Shown piece by piece: positions 37,380 to 49,299 of a stretch of 64,000 bases of DNA; the stretch's first letter is position 1; each line of letters starts with the position of its first letter. The notes beneath the pieces were generated by a model that saw only the letters and a list, made by a program, of their open reading frames with translations, did no database searches and was not told the DNA's origin. The DNA lies in contig NW_021167081.1 of NCBI RefSeq assembly GCF_003711515.1, positions 3,714,483 through 3,778,482 of the forward strand, written 5' to 3'. Made by a program: the position numbers and the translations under genes. This DNA comes from Sodiomyces alkalinus F11. Its lineage: Eukaryota > Ascomycota > Sordariomycetes > Glomerellales > Plectosphaerellaceae.

Positions 37380-39878
37380 TTTGTTCTTTTTTCTTTTTTA
37401 TTCATTACGCGCATACAGCCCTAAAGCTATACCGCGGCGCCTTTTGCCCTAAGGGCTAAAGGCTATCAGAACCTGGGTATAGTAAAGTAGTGTAGTAGTA
37501 GTAATAAACAAAGGAAATCTTCCGAAACAATCTGCATAATAGACCTAATAGGTAATAAACCAAAGCGAAATAACTAGACCGCAGAATCCGAGGTTTACGC
37601 CCTGTACCACTCCGCCGAAGCTATTTTAGTAGCTAAAAGATAGGCCTATAAGGCCTTTATTCCTCTTTTAGTACCGAATAATAGCGGTAGAGATAGCGGT
37701 AGGCCTGCTAGGGCTTCTCGCAGGGCTCTTCGTTCGTTTTTATAAAAAGGGCAAAACAGAATAAGGTGTGCTGTATCCTGTATAGGGGAGCCGGGACAGG
37801 AACAGCGGTCGTCAGCGCAGTTTTAGGCCCTTTTGTAGTGGGTTTTTAAGTATCCGAAGCCGGTTTTTAACTAAGTAAAAGCCGATTTTACCCACCTAGG
37901 GCCTTATATTAGTAGTGGTCTTCGGGAGAAACGGAGGTTATCGCGGACTAGTCGTCTATATAAGCGGCCTAATCGAACCGATTTACCTCTTTCCTCCTCC
38001 TCTTCTTCGTGATTCCACAGGGTTTTCCAGTCTTAAATAAGGGCTTTAATTACCCGGCGTTTTAGGTGGCTAAGAGTAACTAAGCTAACGGATTTAGTAG
38101 CTTTTTCGGGGTTTAACGCCCCTTTAGCTACCTTATCCGCTAGTTCGTTCCTTTCTATCCCTATGTACGACGGGCATCACTAGAGAGAAACCGAGGTGCC
38201 TAGCTATTTAAGACGGGAGATAAGGCATTTAGCTTCTATAGCCCACTATAAGGGGCGATAAAGCTTTAGAATAGCCGCCTAGGAGTCACTGAAAATATAG
38301 CACGCTAGGGGCCTTAGTGACTGCTTTAGGGTAGCGTGAAGGGCCTGAAGAATAGCGTATAATTTAGCGTCCGCGACTTCGGTAGCGGCCCCTAAGTTAA
38401 AGCCTATAGCTTTATAGGGACTTCCGGTATTAGTCCACTATATTATAGCGGCTATAGCCTACGAGGGTCCTCTAGGGGGCCTAGTAGGGTGGCCTAGGGA
38501 GCCGTTAGTATAGAAAATAGTAGGCTATTCCCCTAGGCCTTATTATATTTTAGCGAGGGCTTCGAGGTAGGCTATTTTCTGATCGAGGGTATCGGGGCTA
38601 GGGCCAGGGCCAGGGTTAGTGGCTATAATAGGCCGGTCTTTAGGGAAAAAGGGCCATAGATCCGCTAAGGGTTCCGAAGCCCAGGGGGCCTCCCACCTAG
38701 CCGAAGGGCCCTCGATATCCTAAGAGTAACCTATTAAAGCCGCAATTTCTAGGCTTAGCCTAACTAGCTGTGTACTAGGCAGAAGGTTCTATAGCTGGTT
38801 AAGGCCTTCGTGGTTTTCGCTTAGTAGGAGCTGGCGTCTAATAGGGTAGTTTGGTAGGAATTTTAAAGTTCTAAAGGCATAAAGCCTATTAGACCTAGTT
38901 AACCGAACCGCCGCTAGGGGGACTACTGCTTCGAGTTCTAGAGGCCATAGTGGGGCCCCCCTAAAAGCACCTAAGGCCCTGACTAGGGCCCCGTACTATA
39001 GTCGTTCTGGACGATCTATAAAGTGTTTTTGCGGTGATTTCGGGTCCTACCAGAGCTATGAGCCAAAATCGGCTAGGAAGGCTATACAGGATATATATAG
39101 CTGCCGTAAAGCCTTAAAGGAAAGACCCCTCCATAAGCTAGCTAGTCTATATAGCCTGTTTAGGGCCTCTAACGCCGAATTCAGTCGGTTTTCGATATAG
39201 GGTTTAAAGGATAGCTTAGCATCTAACTAGAGCCCTAGCCAGCTAATAGCACCTAGCGTGGGTTTAAGTAGGTGCCCCCCTATAATGACTGGAGTATCTT
39301 CTTTAGAGCGTCTTCGATAGAAGTAAATAAGCTCTGTTTTTTTCAGGGTCGAAGAGGACTTAGTTAACTTATACTAGGTCGAAAAGGGAGGCTACGGCTT
39401 TTTCTAGAGTTTTACAGTTTTCCCTAGTCGACGTAGATACTATAGATAGCTGGAAATCGTGGATATAGGATAACTAAAGACCCTGAAAATCCGGTCCCGC
39501 TATAACCTTTCTAATATAAATTAGGAAAAGGATAGGAGAACCCCGGGAGCCTTATGTAATCTCTATATTTAAGGGGGTAGGCTGCTAGACCTACCTCTTA
39601 AAGGCTAGTTGGATTCGCATGTTTTCTGTAAAAGAGGCTATCTATTTAACTAGGTTCGAGGGTAGTTAGAGTTCCTAAAGTGTCTTTAGTAGTTAGGGAC
39701 GGGCGATATAATCAAAGGCTCCTTTAATATCTCCAAAAGAGCGTGGAAATTATAGGACTTTAGGGTGATTTAGGCTGTTTTTCCATATAGTAGAGGAGGA
39801 GAAGGGCTGTATCGATAGCAGATCGTTATTTTCTTCCCCCTATTTAACTAAGGTGTAGAAGGTCGTCGTGGGTATTAG
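37380..39878 (-). mobile_element. Tad1-like LINE copy 2, 5' end cut at the family C LTR
   Basis: Collinear with copy 1 (12,380-15,960) from the 3' tail onward: a T-rich run (37,381-37,400), then ATTCATTACGCGC. RNase H, the RT C-terminal half and palm sequences follow. The homology stops at 39,878, where the LTR of element C begins (GAAGGTCGTCGTGGGTATTAG in this copy, the same site as about 14,775 in copy 1). The N-terminal half of RT and the endonuclease are missing. It is unclear whether the rest was displaced by element C or lost; I could not find it beyond 54,449. Confidence 0.8.
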
Positions 39879-40237
39879 TGTAACTACGCAGATACGGCGT
39901 TGGTGTGGTGTCGGCAGCCTGTCATATAACCCCCCTTTTCAAGGCTACGGGATCCGCCTCCCACTTATATATTAAGGACAGGCTCTAGGTATCCCTATCG
40001 AGGGACGGTCACTTAATTATTATCCTCTTTTATAATTACTTATTCCACGTTTAAGGTATCTTTCTAGTTTAACTTACGTTGCCCTAATTAAAGCAGTGAC
40101 TATCGATCTACTTCTTCTCTAAAGGTTATAGCGCTGTTAGTTATATTTTAGTTATATATCGTGGTTTCACTAGACTAACCTCTTTATCTAATCTTTATCT
40201 TAACGATCTAGTACGACTATATCTTTATCTAGTTATA
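39879..40237 (+). repeat. 5' LTR of element C
   Basis: 359 bp, TGTAACTACGCAG ... GTTATA. It is followed after ATA by TAGTGCTCGGAGGCGGA, a primer-site-like sequence if TAG was TGG. It diverges from the 3' LTR mostly by transitions, including a strongly altered block about 110 bp in. Confidence 0.8.
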
Positions 40238-40299
40238 ATATAGTGCTCGGAGGCGGATTTATTCGGCGTTCCTAAAGTATTCTAACCCTAATTAGAGTA

Positions 40300-43200
40300 A
40301 CGGAGGCGCTTAAGGGAGGTTCCGGCCCTCGTAAACGGACTAACCGTTAATAACCCCTAACGGATATAAAGATAACGACCGAGGAGGGATTTAACGCTTT
40401 AAGACTAAGGGGAGTTTTACCCTAATAGATTTAGAAAAAGAAACGACTATATAGATAAGATAGGAAGCACCTTTAGCACTTTTAATTATAAGACCCGCCG
40501 CCGCGGAGGTGTAACTATAGGAACGGAAGAAACCGATTAGATCGTGATAGAGTTAGATTCCGGATATAGAATAGACTCGATAAGGGGCTCGCTACCCCAA
40601 CCACTAATTAAGATAGACTCTCGTATAATACTAAAGACAAGATAAGACCGCTAAGAGTAGCTTACCCGAATTAGGGTAATTAACCCCTAGTAAACCTAAT
40701 AAAAAGCTAATACCGAGCGTGGGAGCGAAATACTAATACCTTATATAAGGACCCGATAATCTAGTAAAGACCTTTACGGACCCCGTAAGTAAGTTATAAT
40801 ACTTCTTCGTAAGACTTAGCGCGTAATATTACAAATATTAATATCCGTGAGTATAACCCCTTTACTAATAGGTAATCTCCTAATCGTGGGGGGCCGTTTC
40901 CTTTAAGGTAAGTTAGAAAAGCTAGACCCCGAAGATAAATATCACGGAGCGAAATCTAGGACCGCTATTACCCTCTCGTTAAAGACTTTATCACTCTTAT
41001 TAAGATAAGATAATATATATACTAACCTACCTAGTATCTAGAATACTTATAGGACTTTCTCGCTAGACGATTAGTTCGAAGAACCTTTCTCAAAACGCCC
41101 TAACCCTATTATTATTATTCGCTTACCCCCTTATACTTATACCTAAAACACTATAAATACTTAGACTTAGTATCGCGAGCCTAACCCTATTATCGTCGTT
41201 AGCGACTCCGATAATAAGGCTCCCTCGCTAGCTATTCCCCCCATTCTTACGCCCGCCAGTTCTACTACCCCTAATTAGGGGAACCACGATATCGGGGCTA
41301 TAGCCTTACTATCGCACGTCAAATAGGCACTTAAATGATCAACTTAGTAGAGCAGAAATCTCGTGTGTATGTATTATGTCAAGTTATATCTGGGCGAGTC
41401 TCTTATGCCGTTAATTAGAGTGGTGAAGACTCTGTTATGAGTACTATATTATTTAGATCCTATCCGGTCTTTTCCGGTATCCGCCCTTATTATATCCTAA
41501 TACCCGAGGTCCCCGATATCCGAAGCCCTTAGTTATAGCGTGTATCCCCCCTAGATCCCTTATAGACCACGTTATAGTCCGTGCGCCTATGCGACACTCA
41601 CCTCTACCCGCTCCTAAGCCGACTACTACGTCTACCGCGGCTCCGATAGCTATTTCGATAACTACCCCTAATACTATCCCTACCTAGCCTATCTTTACTG
41701 CCTAGCCTGCCCCTAAGTATTAATACCCCCCTACTACCGCTAAAGACCTAATTAAGCTACTATAAGCCTTAATAAGCCGTGACCGAGAAACTATTATCGC
41801 CGAGGTTATTAAAGCCCTCCCCCTACTACTACTATATTAAGAGCACTCCTAAATCCCCTTACTACTAAAGCTCCCCGTTTTAGTAGTAAATCCCTCTCTA
41901 TATTCCTTTAGTAGTACGATAACTATACTAAGCTTAACCGCCTTAGTAAAGCCGATAAAAGTACCTACGTTAACCTATACACGGACACGGTTATTCGTCC
42001 CGCTATTAAACGCCTAGTTAAAGCGGTTTAAGCCGTTAAAGGTAGTTAGACTAATCTAGTTAAGAAGCTCATTAAAGAGTACACTTATTCAGATCCTAAC
42101 TACTAACTTAACTTCTCTTATAAGGTTTATTAGCTTCGGGTACAATATAGGACGTATAAGATTATAGCCTTTATTAGGTTAGGGATTTATTATAGTAAAT
42201 TACTATCTAGAAGGCTAAGGCAGAGCGGATTTAAGGTACTTTTATCGAGGACTCCGAGCTCTACGGTATCGTTATTACTATTCTATATAGGGATATCTAT
42301 ATATTGATCGCTAATAAGCTTAAGATCCGAGGTACTAACTTAAGAAAGATAGTTAAGAGCTATAGGCTGTTTTCGGACTTACTACGCGAGTAGTCTACGG
42401 ATATCTAGGAAGTAAAGGATAAGCCTATAGATAGAGACGCTATACTAAGTATAGCTAAATCTGATTAGCCTAATAGTACCGTTTTCTAGCCCACGATCTT
42501 AAGGCGGCCTATTATAGTCTAGGAGTCTATAGCTTTATAATCGGATATAGATAAGCTGGCCGACCTCCTCGAGAAATATACCATTTCCCTTATCTATAAT
42601 AGAGCTAAAGGCGTTAAGGGTATTACTGCCTAAGTGCTTATCCTATCTAAGAAGATAGGCACGGAAAAGGTCTAAGCCCTCCTCGCTATAAAGTCTAATC
42701 TAAAGAACGCCTTTTACACTATTCTTAAGCACGCCCCTTAGCCTACGATAACTGCTTTAGTATACTTCGCTACCCCTAATTAGGCTAATAGTACCGCTTA
42801 CTAGCCTAATAACACTTAGTATACCAAGGAGATCTATTATAGAGGACCCCGCCCTGGATATAATAACCGATATAACGATAACCGCCCGACCTAGTAACAC
42901 GATAACCGCCTAGGATAATAGAGAGGTGCCTAGAATAACGGCTAGCCCCTACTAGCTTACTACTACTACTACGGCTAAGAAGGGTATAGTAGAGATAATT
43001 ACCCTATCCTAATCTATAATAGCGCCTATAACCTAGTTAAGTGGTAGTTCCCCGAATATATAGTAATAAATTAGACCGGTACCTGAGTAGCTTACCTAAA
43101 GAGTAAGCTACGGGTTAACGAGTACTAGCTATACCGATGCCTTATACCATATTAGCTAGCCACTAAGCTTTATAGCCGATTTAAGGAGCTCGTAGACCTT

Positions 43201-43700
43201 TATATTAAGACCTTCTAGCCCGTTACCCTCCCCTATAAGACTAAAAAGACTAATAGGCTTACTATTAAGTACGTAGTTAAGTAAGTATAGAAGTAGTAGG
43301 CCGGTTAGGGTGATCAGGCTAACTAAGCCATTTAAGCCTTAAGAGTTATTAAGGTTACGGGATCTATTAATTTTATTACTACTAGAGTATACACTACGTC
43401 TATATCTTAACACACTTTAACCAACCCTTAGGACCCTCTTCGTACTACTAAGAGCGGGAGAATTAGTTAACCCACGCTAAAAGTAGCTAGTTCCCCTGAT
43501 TAGGCTATTTAATAAGCCCTATCGACTCTGGAAAGCTCCTAAAGGGTTATAGAAATAGTTAATAACGCTAATATAGAAGACGGACTAGCCCCTAAATCGA
43601 TAGCCCCTATATCTAAACCCGTTACTACTATAATTACTACCCGGCCTGCCCCGCGGGCCTTAGCTTAAAAAGATACCCTGTATTTATTTAACTAGGAGGC
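40300..43700 (+). pseudogene. Gag of element C (RIP-inactivated; interrupted by a solo LTR)
   Basis: Plus-strand frame with a Pro/Thr-rich part after the inserted LTR (about 41,600-41,840: TTPNTIPT, PAPKY), a helical capsid-like part (about 41,900-42,700) and a Gln/Asn/Arg-rich tract followed by a zinc knuckle (42,955-42,995). The knuckle reads A-Y-Y-Y-Y-Y-G-stop-E-G-Y-S-R-D-N-Y-P: both leading Cys, the His and the last Cys of a C-x2-C-x4-H-x4-C box are Tyr and a Gln is a stop. It would package RNA in virus-like particles. Confidence 0.65.
41310..41596. repeat. Solo LTR, family E (287 bp), inserted in gag of element C
   Basis: Begins TATCGCACG (TGTCGCA before RIP) and ends TGCGACA, so the ends are inverted repeats with TG...CA. 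It is flanked by CTTAC and CTCAC, a 5-bp target duplication with one RIP-type transition. A second copy lies at 55653-55915. Gag reading resumes directly after it. Less RIP-mutated than its surroundings. Confidence 0.85.
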
Positions 43701-43949
43701 CGTTATATAAAAGGTCCGCGAGAAGAGCCTAAAACACCTTTTAAAGATAGAGGTTAAGATTCCTATAGTTTACCTCCTCTTTACTAATAAAGCTATCCTC
43801 GCGGACTACGAGGAGATATTATAGTTAATCGGTAGCTAAGTAAAGCCTTATAAAGTTATCTGCTTAACCCCTAAAAAGACCTTTTTTATAGACTCCTTAC
43901 CCCTTAAACCCGAACGCCCTATATAGTTTACGAATACTATAACTATAGC

Positions 43950-46900
43950 CCCTACACCTAATAATACCCTATCTATCACGCCCGCGCCGATAATTAATAA
44001 ACTAAAGCCTCCTACTATTTACGCTAAGTATATAATATTACGGGTTAGCCTAACTTAGCGAATAGCTGAGGCCTACCCTATAAAAGATCGTTTCTATATA
44101 GTTATCGATATAAGAGCCGTCTTTAATACTATCCGGCTAGACCTTATAGAGAAGCTAGGATTACGGGGCTATATAGGGGAAAGTAATATTATAATTAAAG
44201 GAATTAACGATATAGATAGGCTAAACTATATAGGCTATCTAGAAGAGTACCTTTAGTTCGGGGACTATCACGGGAAGGTGTATTTTATAGTGATTAAGAG
44301 GATAGAACCCTGGATACTCCTTAGCCCATTATTATTACTTAATAGTCACGCCTGTTTTATCTATAAGGATAGATAAATCGATATAGATTTTACCCATAGT
44401 AATACCCGTAATATTATCCTTATCGCTAGTAGGGAATAACTCGATAACCGCCCTTATAGATAGAGCTAGCCTAAGTTTAAAAAGGAGGAGAAACGCTAAG
44501 AGGAGGAGGATTTAATCGATTAGAGTATCGGATAATAGAGGGAGGATAGCGTCCCTTATAGTTAGTCCGGGGCTATTACCTTAATATTAAGTAACGATAG
44601 GATTAATAGTTCGCCCGATTAGGGGGTAAAAGAGGAGGAGGAAATAAAGGAGGAGAAGGAGAAAGGCGATAGCGATATTTTCTTGTATTTAGATAATACG
44701 GATACTATTACTTTAATCGTTTTCCTCTTTACGGAGGAGGTAAAGCCCTTAATATAGAGAATTTATATAGCCTTAAGGGCGATACCTCGAAATTAGGGCT
44801 AATAATATAAAAGGTATATCGCGGAGGCTCCGTATATAATAACTACGACTATATAATAATAACTAATTTATAGTAACCACTTATCTTTTTTAACTTTTCT
44901 ATACTACTATTAGCCTAATTACCCTAATAGCCTTTTAGTCTTATATTTTCGGAAGGACCCGACGATATAGGATAATTCCTAGATAAAAGCGCTTAAGGCT
45001 TTAAAGAAAGAGGAGGATAATATTACTAGTATAGCCGCGGTTACGATAAAGAGGCTATAGTAGCTAAGGAGGAGGAAATCCCAGGATCTTATTAAAGAAG
45101 TATACTATCCCCCTAATCCCGGAGGCGTCTTTACTATATAGAAGCCTAAGGCTCTTAAGGTTTACCCTCTTAACGATATTCTGTCTAATAGAAATATCCC
45201 TAATAAAGACCCCTACTAGAAGAAGAATATCCTTATATAAATTAATGAGAAAGACTAGGAGCTAGAAGATAAGCGGTTTATTAGCCTAATTATACTAAAG
45301 TTTTCTAAAATTATACCTTATTCGCGCCTTATACCCGAAAGACTTAACGCTATCTTAAACACCGTTAACTACTTAACCCTTAAGGAATAGGAGCTCCTAA
45401 TAAAAGTCCTCCTAAACCGCGAAGTAGCTATTACGTGGAATTAGACTAAATACGGCCGCCTTAATAAATAAGTGGCCCCTTTATAGAAGATTCGGGCGGT
45501 CCCTTATAAGGCGTAGTAGGCGAAGGGGATCCATATCCTTAAGGCTCTAGAGTCTATAGTCGTGTAGATAATAAAGGACCGCCTTAAAAAAGGTATAATC
45601 GAGGAGAGCTACGTAGCCTACTATAACCCCTGGTTCCTAGTTAAGAAAAAGGACGGTAATATACGACTTATTAACTCGGGTACTAAGATTATCGTAGTAA
45701 CCCTTTAAGATACCTTTATACCGCCTAGGGCCGATAAGTTCTCCGAGGATTTCGCTATATATAAGCTTATATCCCTCTTAGACCTTTTCTCCGGCTATGA
45801 TTAGGTTACCCTTAACGAGGAGTCTTAAGATCTAACCACCTTTACGACTATTATTAGACTTTTTAGGATATATACCCTTCCTTAGGGGGCTACAAGTTTA
45901 ATAGCCTAGTTTATACGTATTATAACCTCTATCCTTTACGACCTTATTCCCTAGTATTATAGACTCTTTATTAATAATATTATAGTGAAAGAACTAATAA
46001 CTACCTACGAGGATACCCTAATTAGGCCTAGAATCCGCCGTTTTATAGCCGAGTATATCGTTAATATTAATAAAGTGCTTTTTAACGTGGAGCTAGCTAG
46101 AGGTATTATCGTAGGTATTAAAAGCTAGTAGTATTAAAAAGCAGTTATTATCGTGGGCTATATCTACGGTACTAATTGTTATTTTCCTATGTAGGCTAAG
46201 ATCGTAAAGGTCTAAGAGTAGGAAAGGTATAGTATAGTCTTTAATATTTATTTATTCCTTAGTCTTACTACGGTTTACCGAGTCTAGATGTATCAGTTCG
46301 CTATTATTACTAGACCTCTAACGGACCTGCTAAGGAAGAATACTGCCTTTAAGTAGGAGGAGCCTTAATAATACGCTATAGACGCCCTTAAGAAAGCCCT
46401 TATTACTGCCCCTATCCTGATTACTATTTAGTACGACGAAGAAGTAGGATTTATCTACGTTATCGTTAACGCTAGTACAGATAGATAAAGGGGAATCCTT
46501 AGTTAGTTTATTAAGGATAAAAGAGCTATAGCATAGTACGAAAGCGGTCGCTAATCCCCTACGGAGAGGGTTTATAATACTAGTAAGCTAGAGCTAAGGG
46601 GAGTCCTAAAGACCTTTTAGCGCCTACGTAACTACCTTTATAGGGTTTACTTTATCCTTGAGACCGATACCTAAGCCCTCCTATCCTAGTTAAAAGGATC
46701 TATTACTAATCTCCTTAGTACCCTAATTACCCGATAGTTCGCCTGGATCCGGCTTTTCGACTTCGACGTTAAATATTTTAAAGGATCTAAGAATACTATA
46801 GCCGATAGACTCTCCCGGATACCCCGAAAACCCTACAATTAGACTAACGACTATAGTAAGGGAGACCTAAACGATTTCGTGGATAATAGAATCTTCTTTA

Positions 46901-48690
46901 TAGAAGCCGAGAAGTAATTTAACGACCCTGCCCTAGCTAACGATATCCTCGATAAGGATCTTACCTAGAGTTAGTTTTCCCGATAAGTAGCTACCTTTTT
47001 AACGACCTTTCGCGTGCCTAAAGGAATAGATCCTAATGAAGCCCGTAGAGTTAAAGATAGGGCCACCCGTGTATTCCTTAAGGATAGACTATTATAGACC
47101 CGAGTAACTAAGGCCGATTCGACCCCTAAACGCTAGATAGACGATAAGGATACTTAGGTTAACCTAATTAGGAGAGCCTACGATAAATCCAGATACTAAG
47201 GAAGGTAAGGGACTTATTATCGCCTCGCCGCTAACTACTTCTAGGATAGTATCTATAAGAGTGTTTAGAGGTTTATTAAGTCCTGTTCCGAATACTAGCC
47301 CCGCTATAGCCGTTCTTAGGAGGATCCCCTAATCTTAATAAGCCTACCAGAAACCGGCCTCGCTTTTACCTGGGTTAGTCTAAACGTTCCCTTTTACCTG
47401 GGTTAGTCTAAACGTTTAATATCGTTAAGGGTAGTATCTTATAAAGGCTCGCTATATATCTATAGGTTAGGTCGAGGCTTAACTGCTAAAGAGGAATACG
47501 TCTAAGGCTATTACCTTATTTCTATGGGAAGATATAATCTATAAGTATAGGCTTTATATAATCCTCCTTATAGATAGAGGTCCTAAGAATAAGGGTTATA
47601 TAATTAAGCTAAACCGTTATTATAGGACTACTCGAAAGCTTACCTCGGCGTATTACCCCCGTGCTAATAGCCTTAATAAGGTTAGATATAAGGCTATTAC
47701 CTATACTCTATTTATCTAGTCAAAGCTTTACCCTAAAGCCTTTTTTAAGATCTTCCTAATAGTCTTTTTCGCTAACTATATAATAGTAAGAGCTTTTACT
47801 GGGTATACTCCTTTTTTCCTTCTACACGGCTATAAAGCTATTACTCCGATTAAGATAACCTGCCTAACCTAGAGAGTATTAGGCTAGGGCTGTAGTAAAA
47901 CCCCTAAGGATACGATAATACTTTAGTTAAGGGCTTTTGCCTAGCTTAATACCGACCGATATACTACTATTACTATAATTACTAAATAACGGGGGCGATA
48001 GATAGCCTATATTAATGTTAACCAATGCCCGGGTACTCCGTAAGTAAAGGCTATAGGTTAAGGATCTTATACTAGTTTACGATACTAAGAAAGCTATCGA
48101 TATAAGCCGTAAGGCTAAGCTTAACTACTAATAGAATAGCCTATATTATATCCGGAAGGCTAATCACGAAAGTACGTCCTTTACCCTCGAGACTCTTACT
48201 AGGGAAGAACTAAAAAGGATTACTTTTACCGCTAACCGCCTTAAGAAGTTTATCTAAAACGATAATAGGCACTAGAAGCCTAGGGACTAGACTATACTTA
48301 AATAAGACTATAGCGAGGAGCTTAAGATCACGTACCCTACTTAAGGAGCGCCTATTACCGAAGAAATTACCGAAGCACCCCTTTTACCTGGCGAGGACCC
48401 TAAGGAAGATACTAGGGCCGAGGATAACATTAATTCCCCTGATTATACTATTAACAGTCTTTTACGCCGCTCTAAAAGACTAAGAGAGTTATTAGGGGAG
48501 TATTATAAAAAGCTAGAGGAAGAGTTAAAAAAGGTAAGGGAGTCTAGTACCCTTAAGGTATAGATTCTATAGCGCCTAGATTTTAACCCGAGTAAGTATA
48601 CGGATTATACTAGTAAGCTATATTTTATTCTTTATTATTACTTTCCCTAATTTCCTTTATTTTAAAGCCTATACTCGTTAGGAGGCTAGT
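43950..48690 (+). pseudogene. Pol of element C: protease, reverse transcriptase, RNase H, integrase
   Basis: The protease box reads VIDIRAVFNTI at 44101-44133 where family members have D-T-G-A. RT: NPWFLVKKKDG (about 45,625-45,655), LLDLFSGYD, and LFINNIIVKE (45964-45993), whose two Asn (45973-45978) replace both catalytic Asp. RNase H ends with LRNYLYRVYFILETDT and AWIRLFDFDVKYFKGSKNTI (about 46,745-46,800). Integrase: GPKNKGYI (about 47,580), TSAYYPRANSLNKVR (about 47,641-47,685, the DDE Glu being Lys) and AFTGYTPFFLLHGYKAI (about 47,790-47,845). The VKG-type RT box and YESG/ETD pattern mark a distinct fungal Gypsy lineage. Stops are of RIP type. Confidence 0.85.
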
Positions 48691-49299
48691 ATATAGTTTT
48701 AGGGCCGAGGGTAAATAAAGCTAAGTCTTTTATCCACTTAGAGTTGCGATGTACGCTAGTATAAAGGGCGCGAACCTATAAATAAATCTTCCTAACTATT
48801 CCCCTGGTCCGTTCCCTTTCTAAACTTTTACCTTTATTACCCTGATTAGAAGCACTATAAACCTATCTAGACTTATTTCCCCGATTAAAAGACTTTTTCC
48901 TATATTTATCGTTTACTATATTTATAAGTAAGCCTAACTACGTAGACGTTATAGAGATATACCACTGTATACTCTCTTTTCCGTAATAAATACAGGTCTT
49001 TTGTATTATAATTTTGAATTCTTTACTTCTATTCCCCTAATCACCGTATAATTTATTAGACCGAAGCTAAATTATACTTAGTTTAATATAAGCTATTTAT
49101 TCTATAGAAGGGAGTTATAATCGGGACTAACTAGTATAGGGACGGTTACTAAGGGTACAATATAATTAAGAGAAATGCCGTCAAAGGCTATAAGCGGTAA
49201 ATAGTAAATCCCTCCTTTACTAACCCTAGTACTAGTAACTTAATAAGTTATTACGTTAATTTTAAAGGCTAATTTTAGAAGTATAAGAGTTATCCCTTT

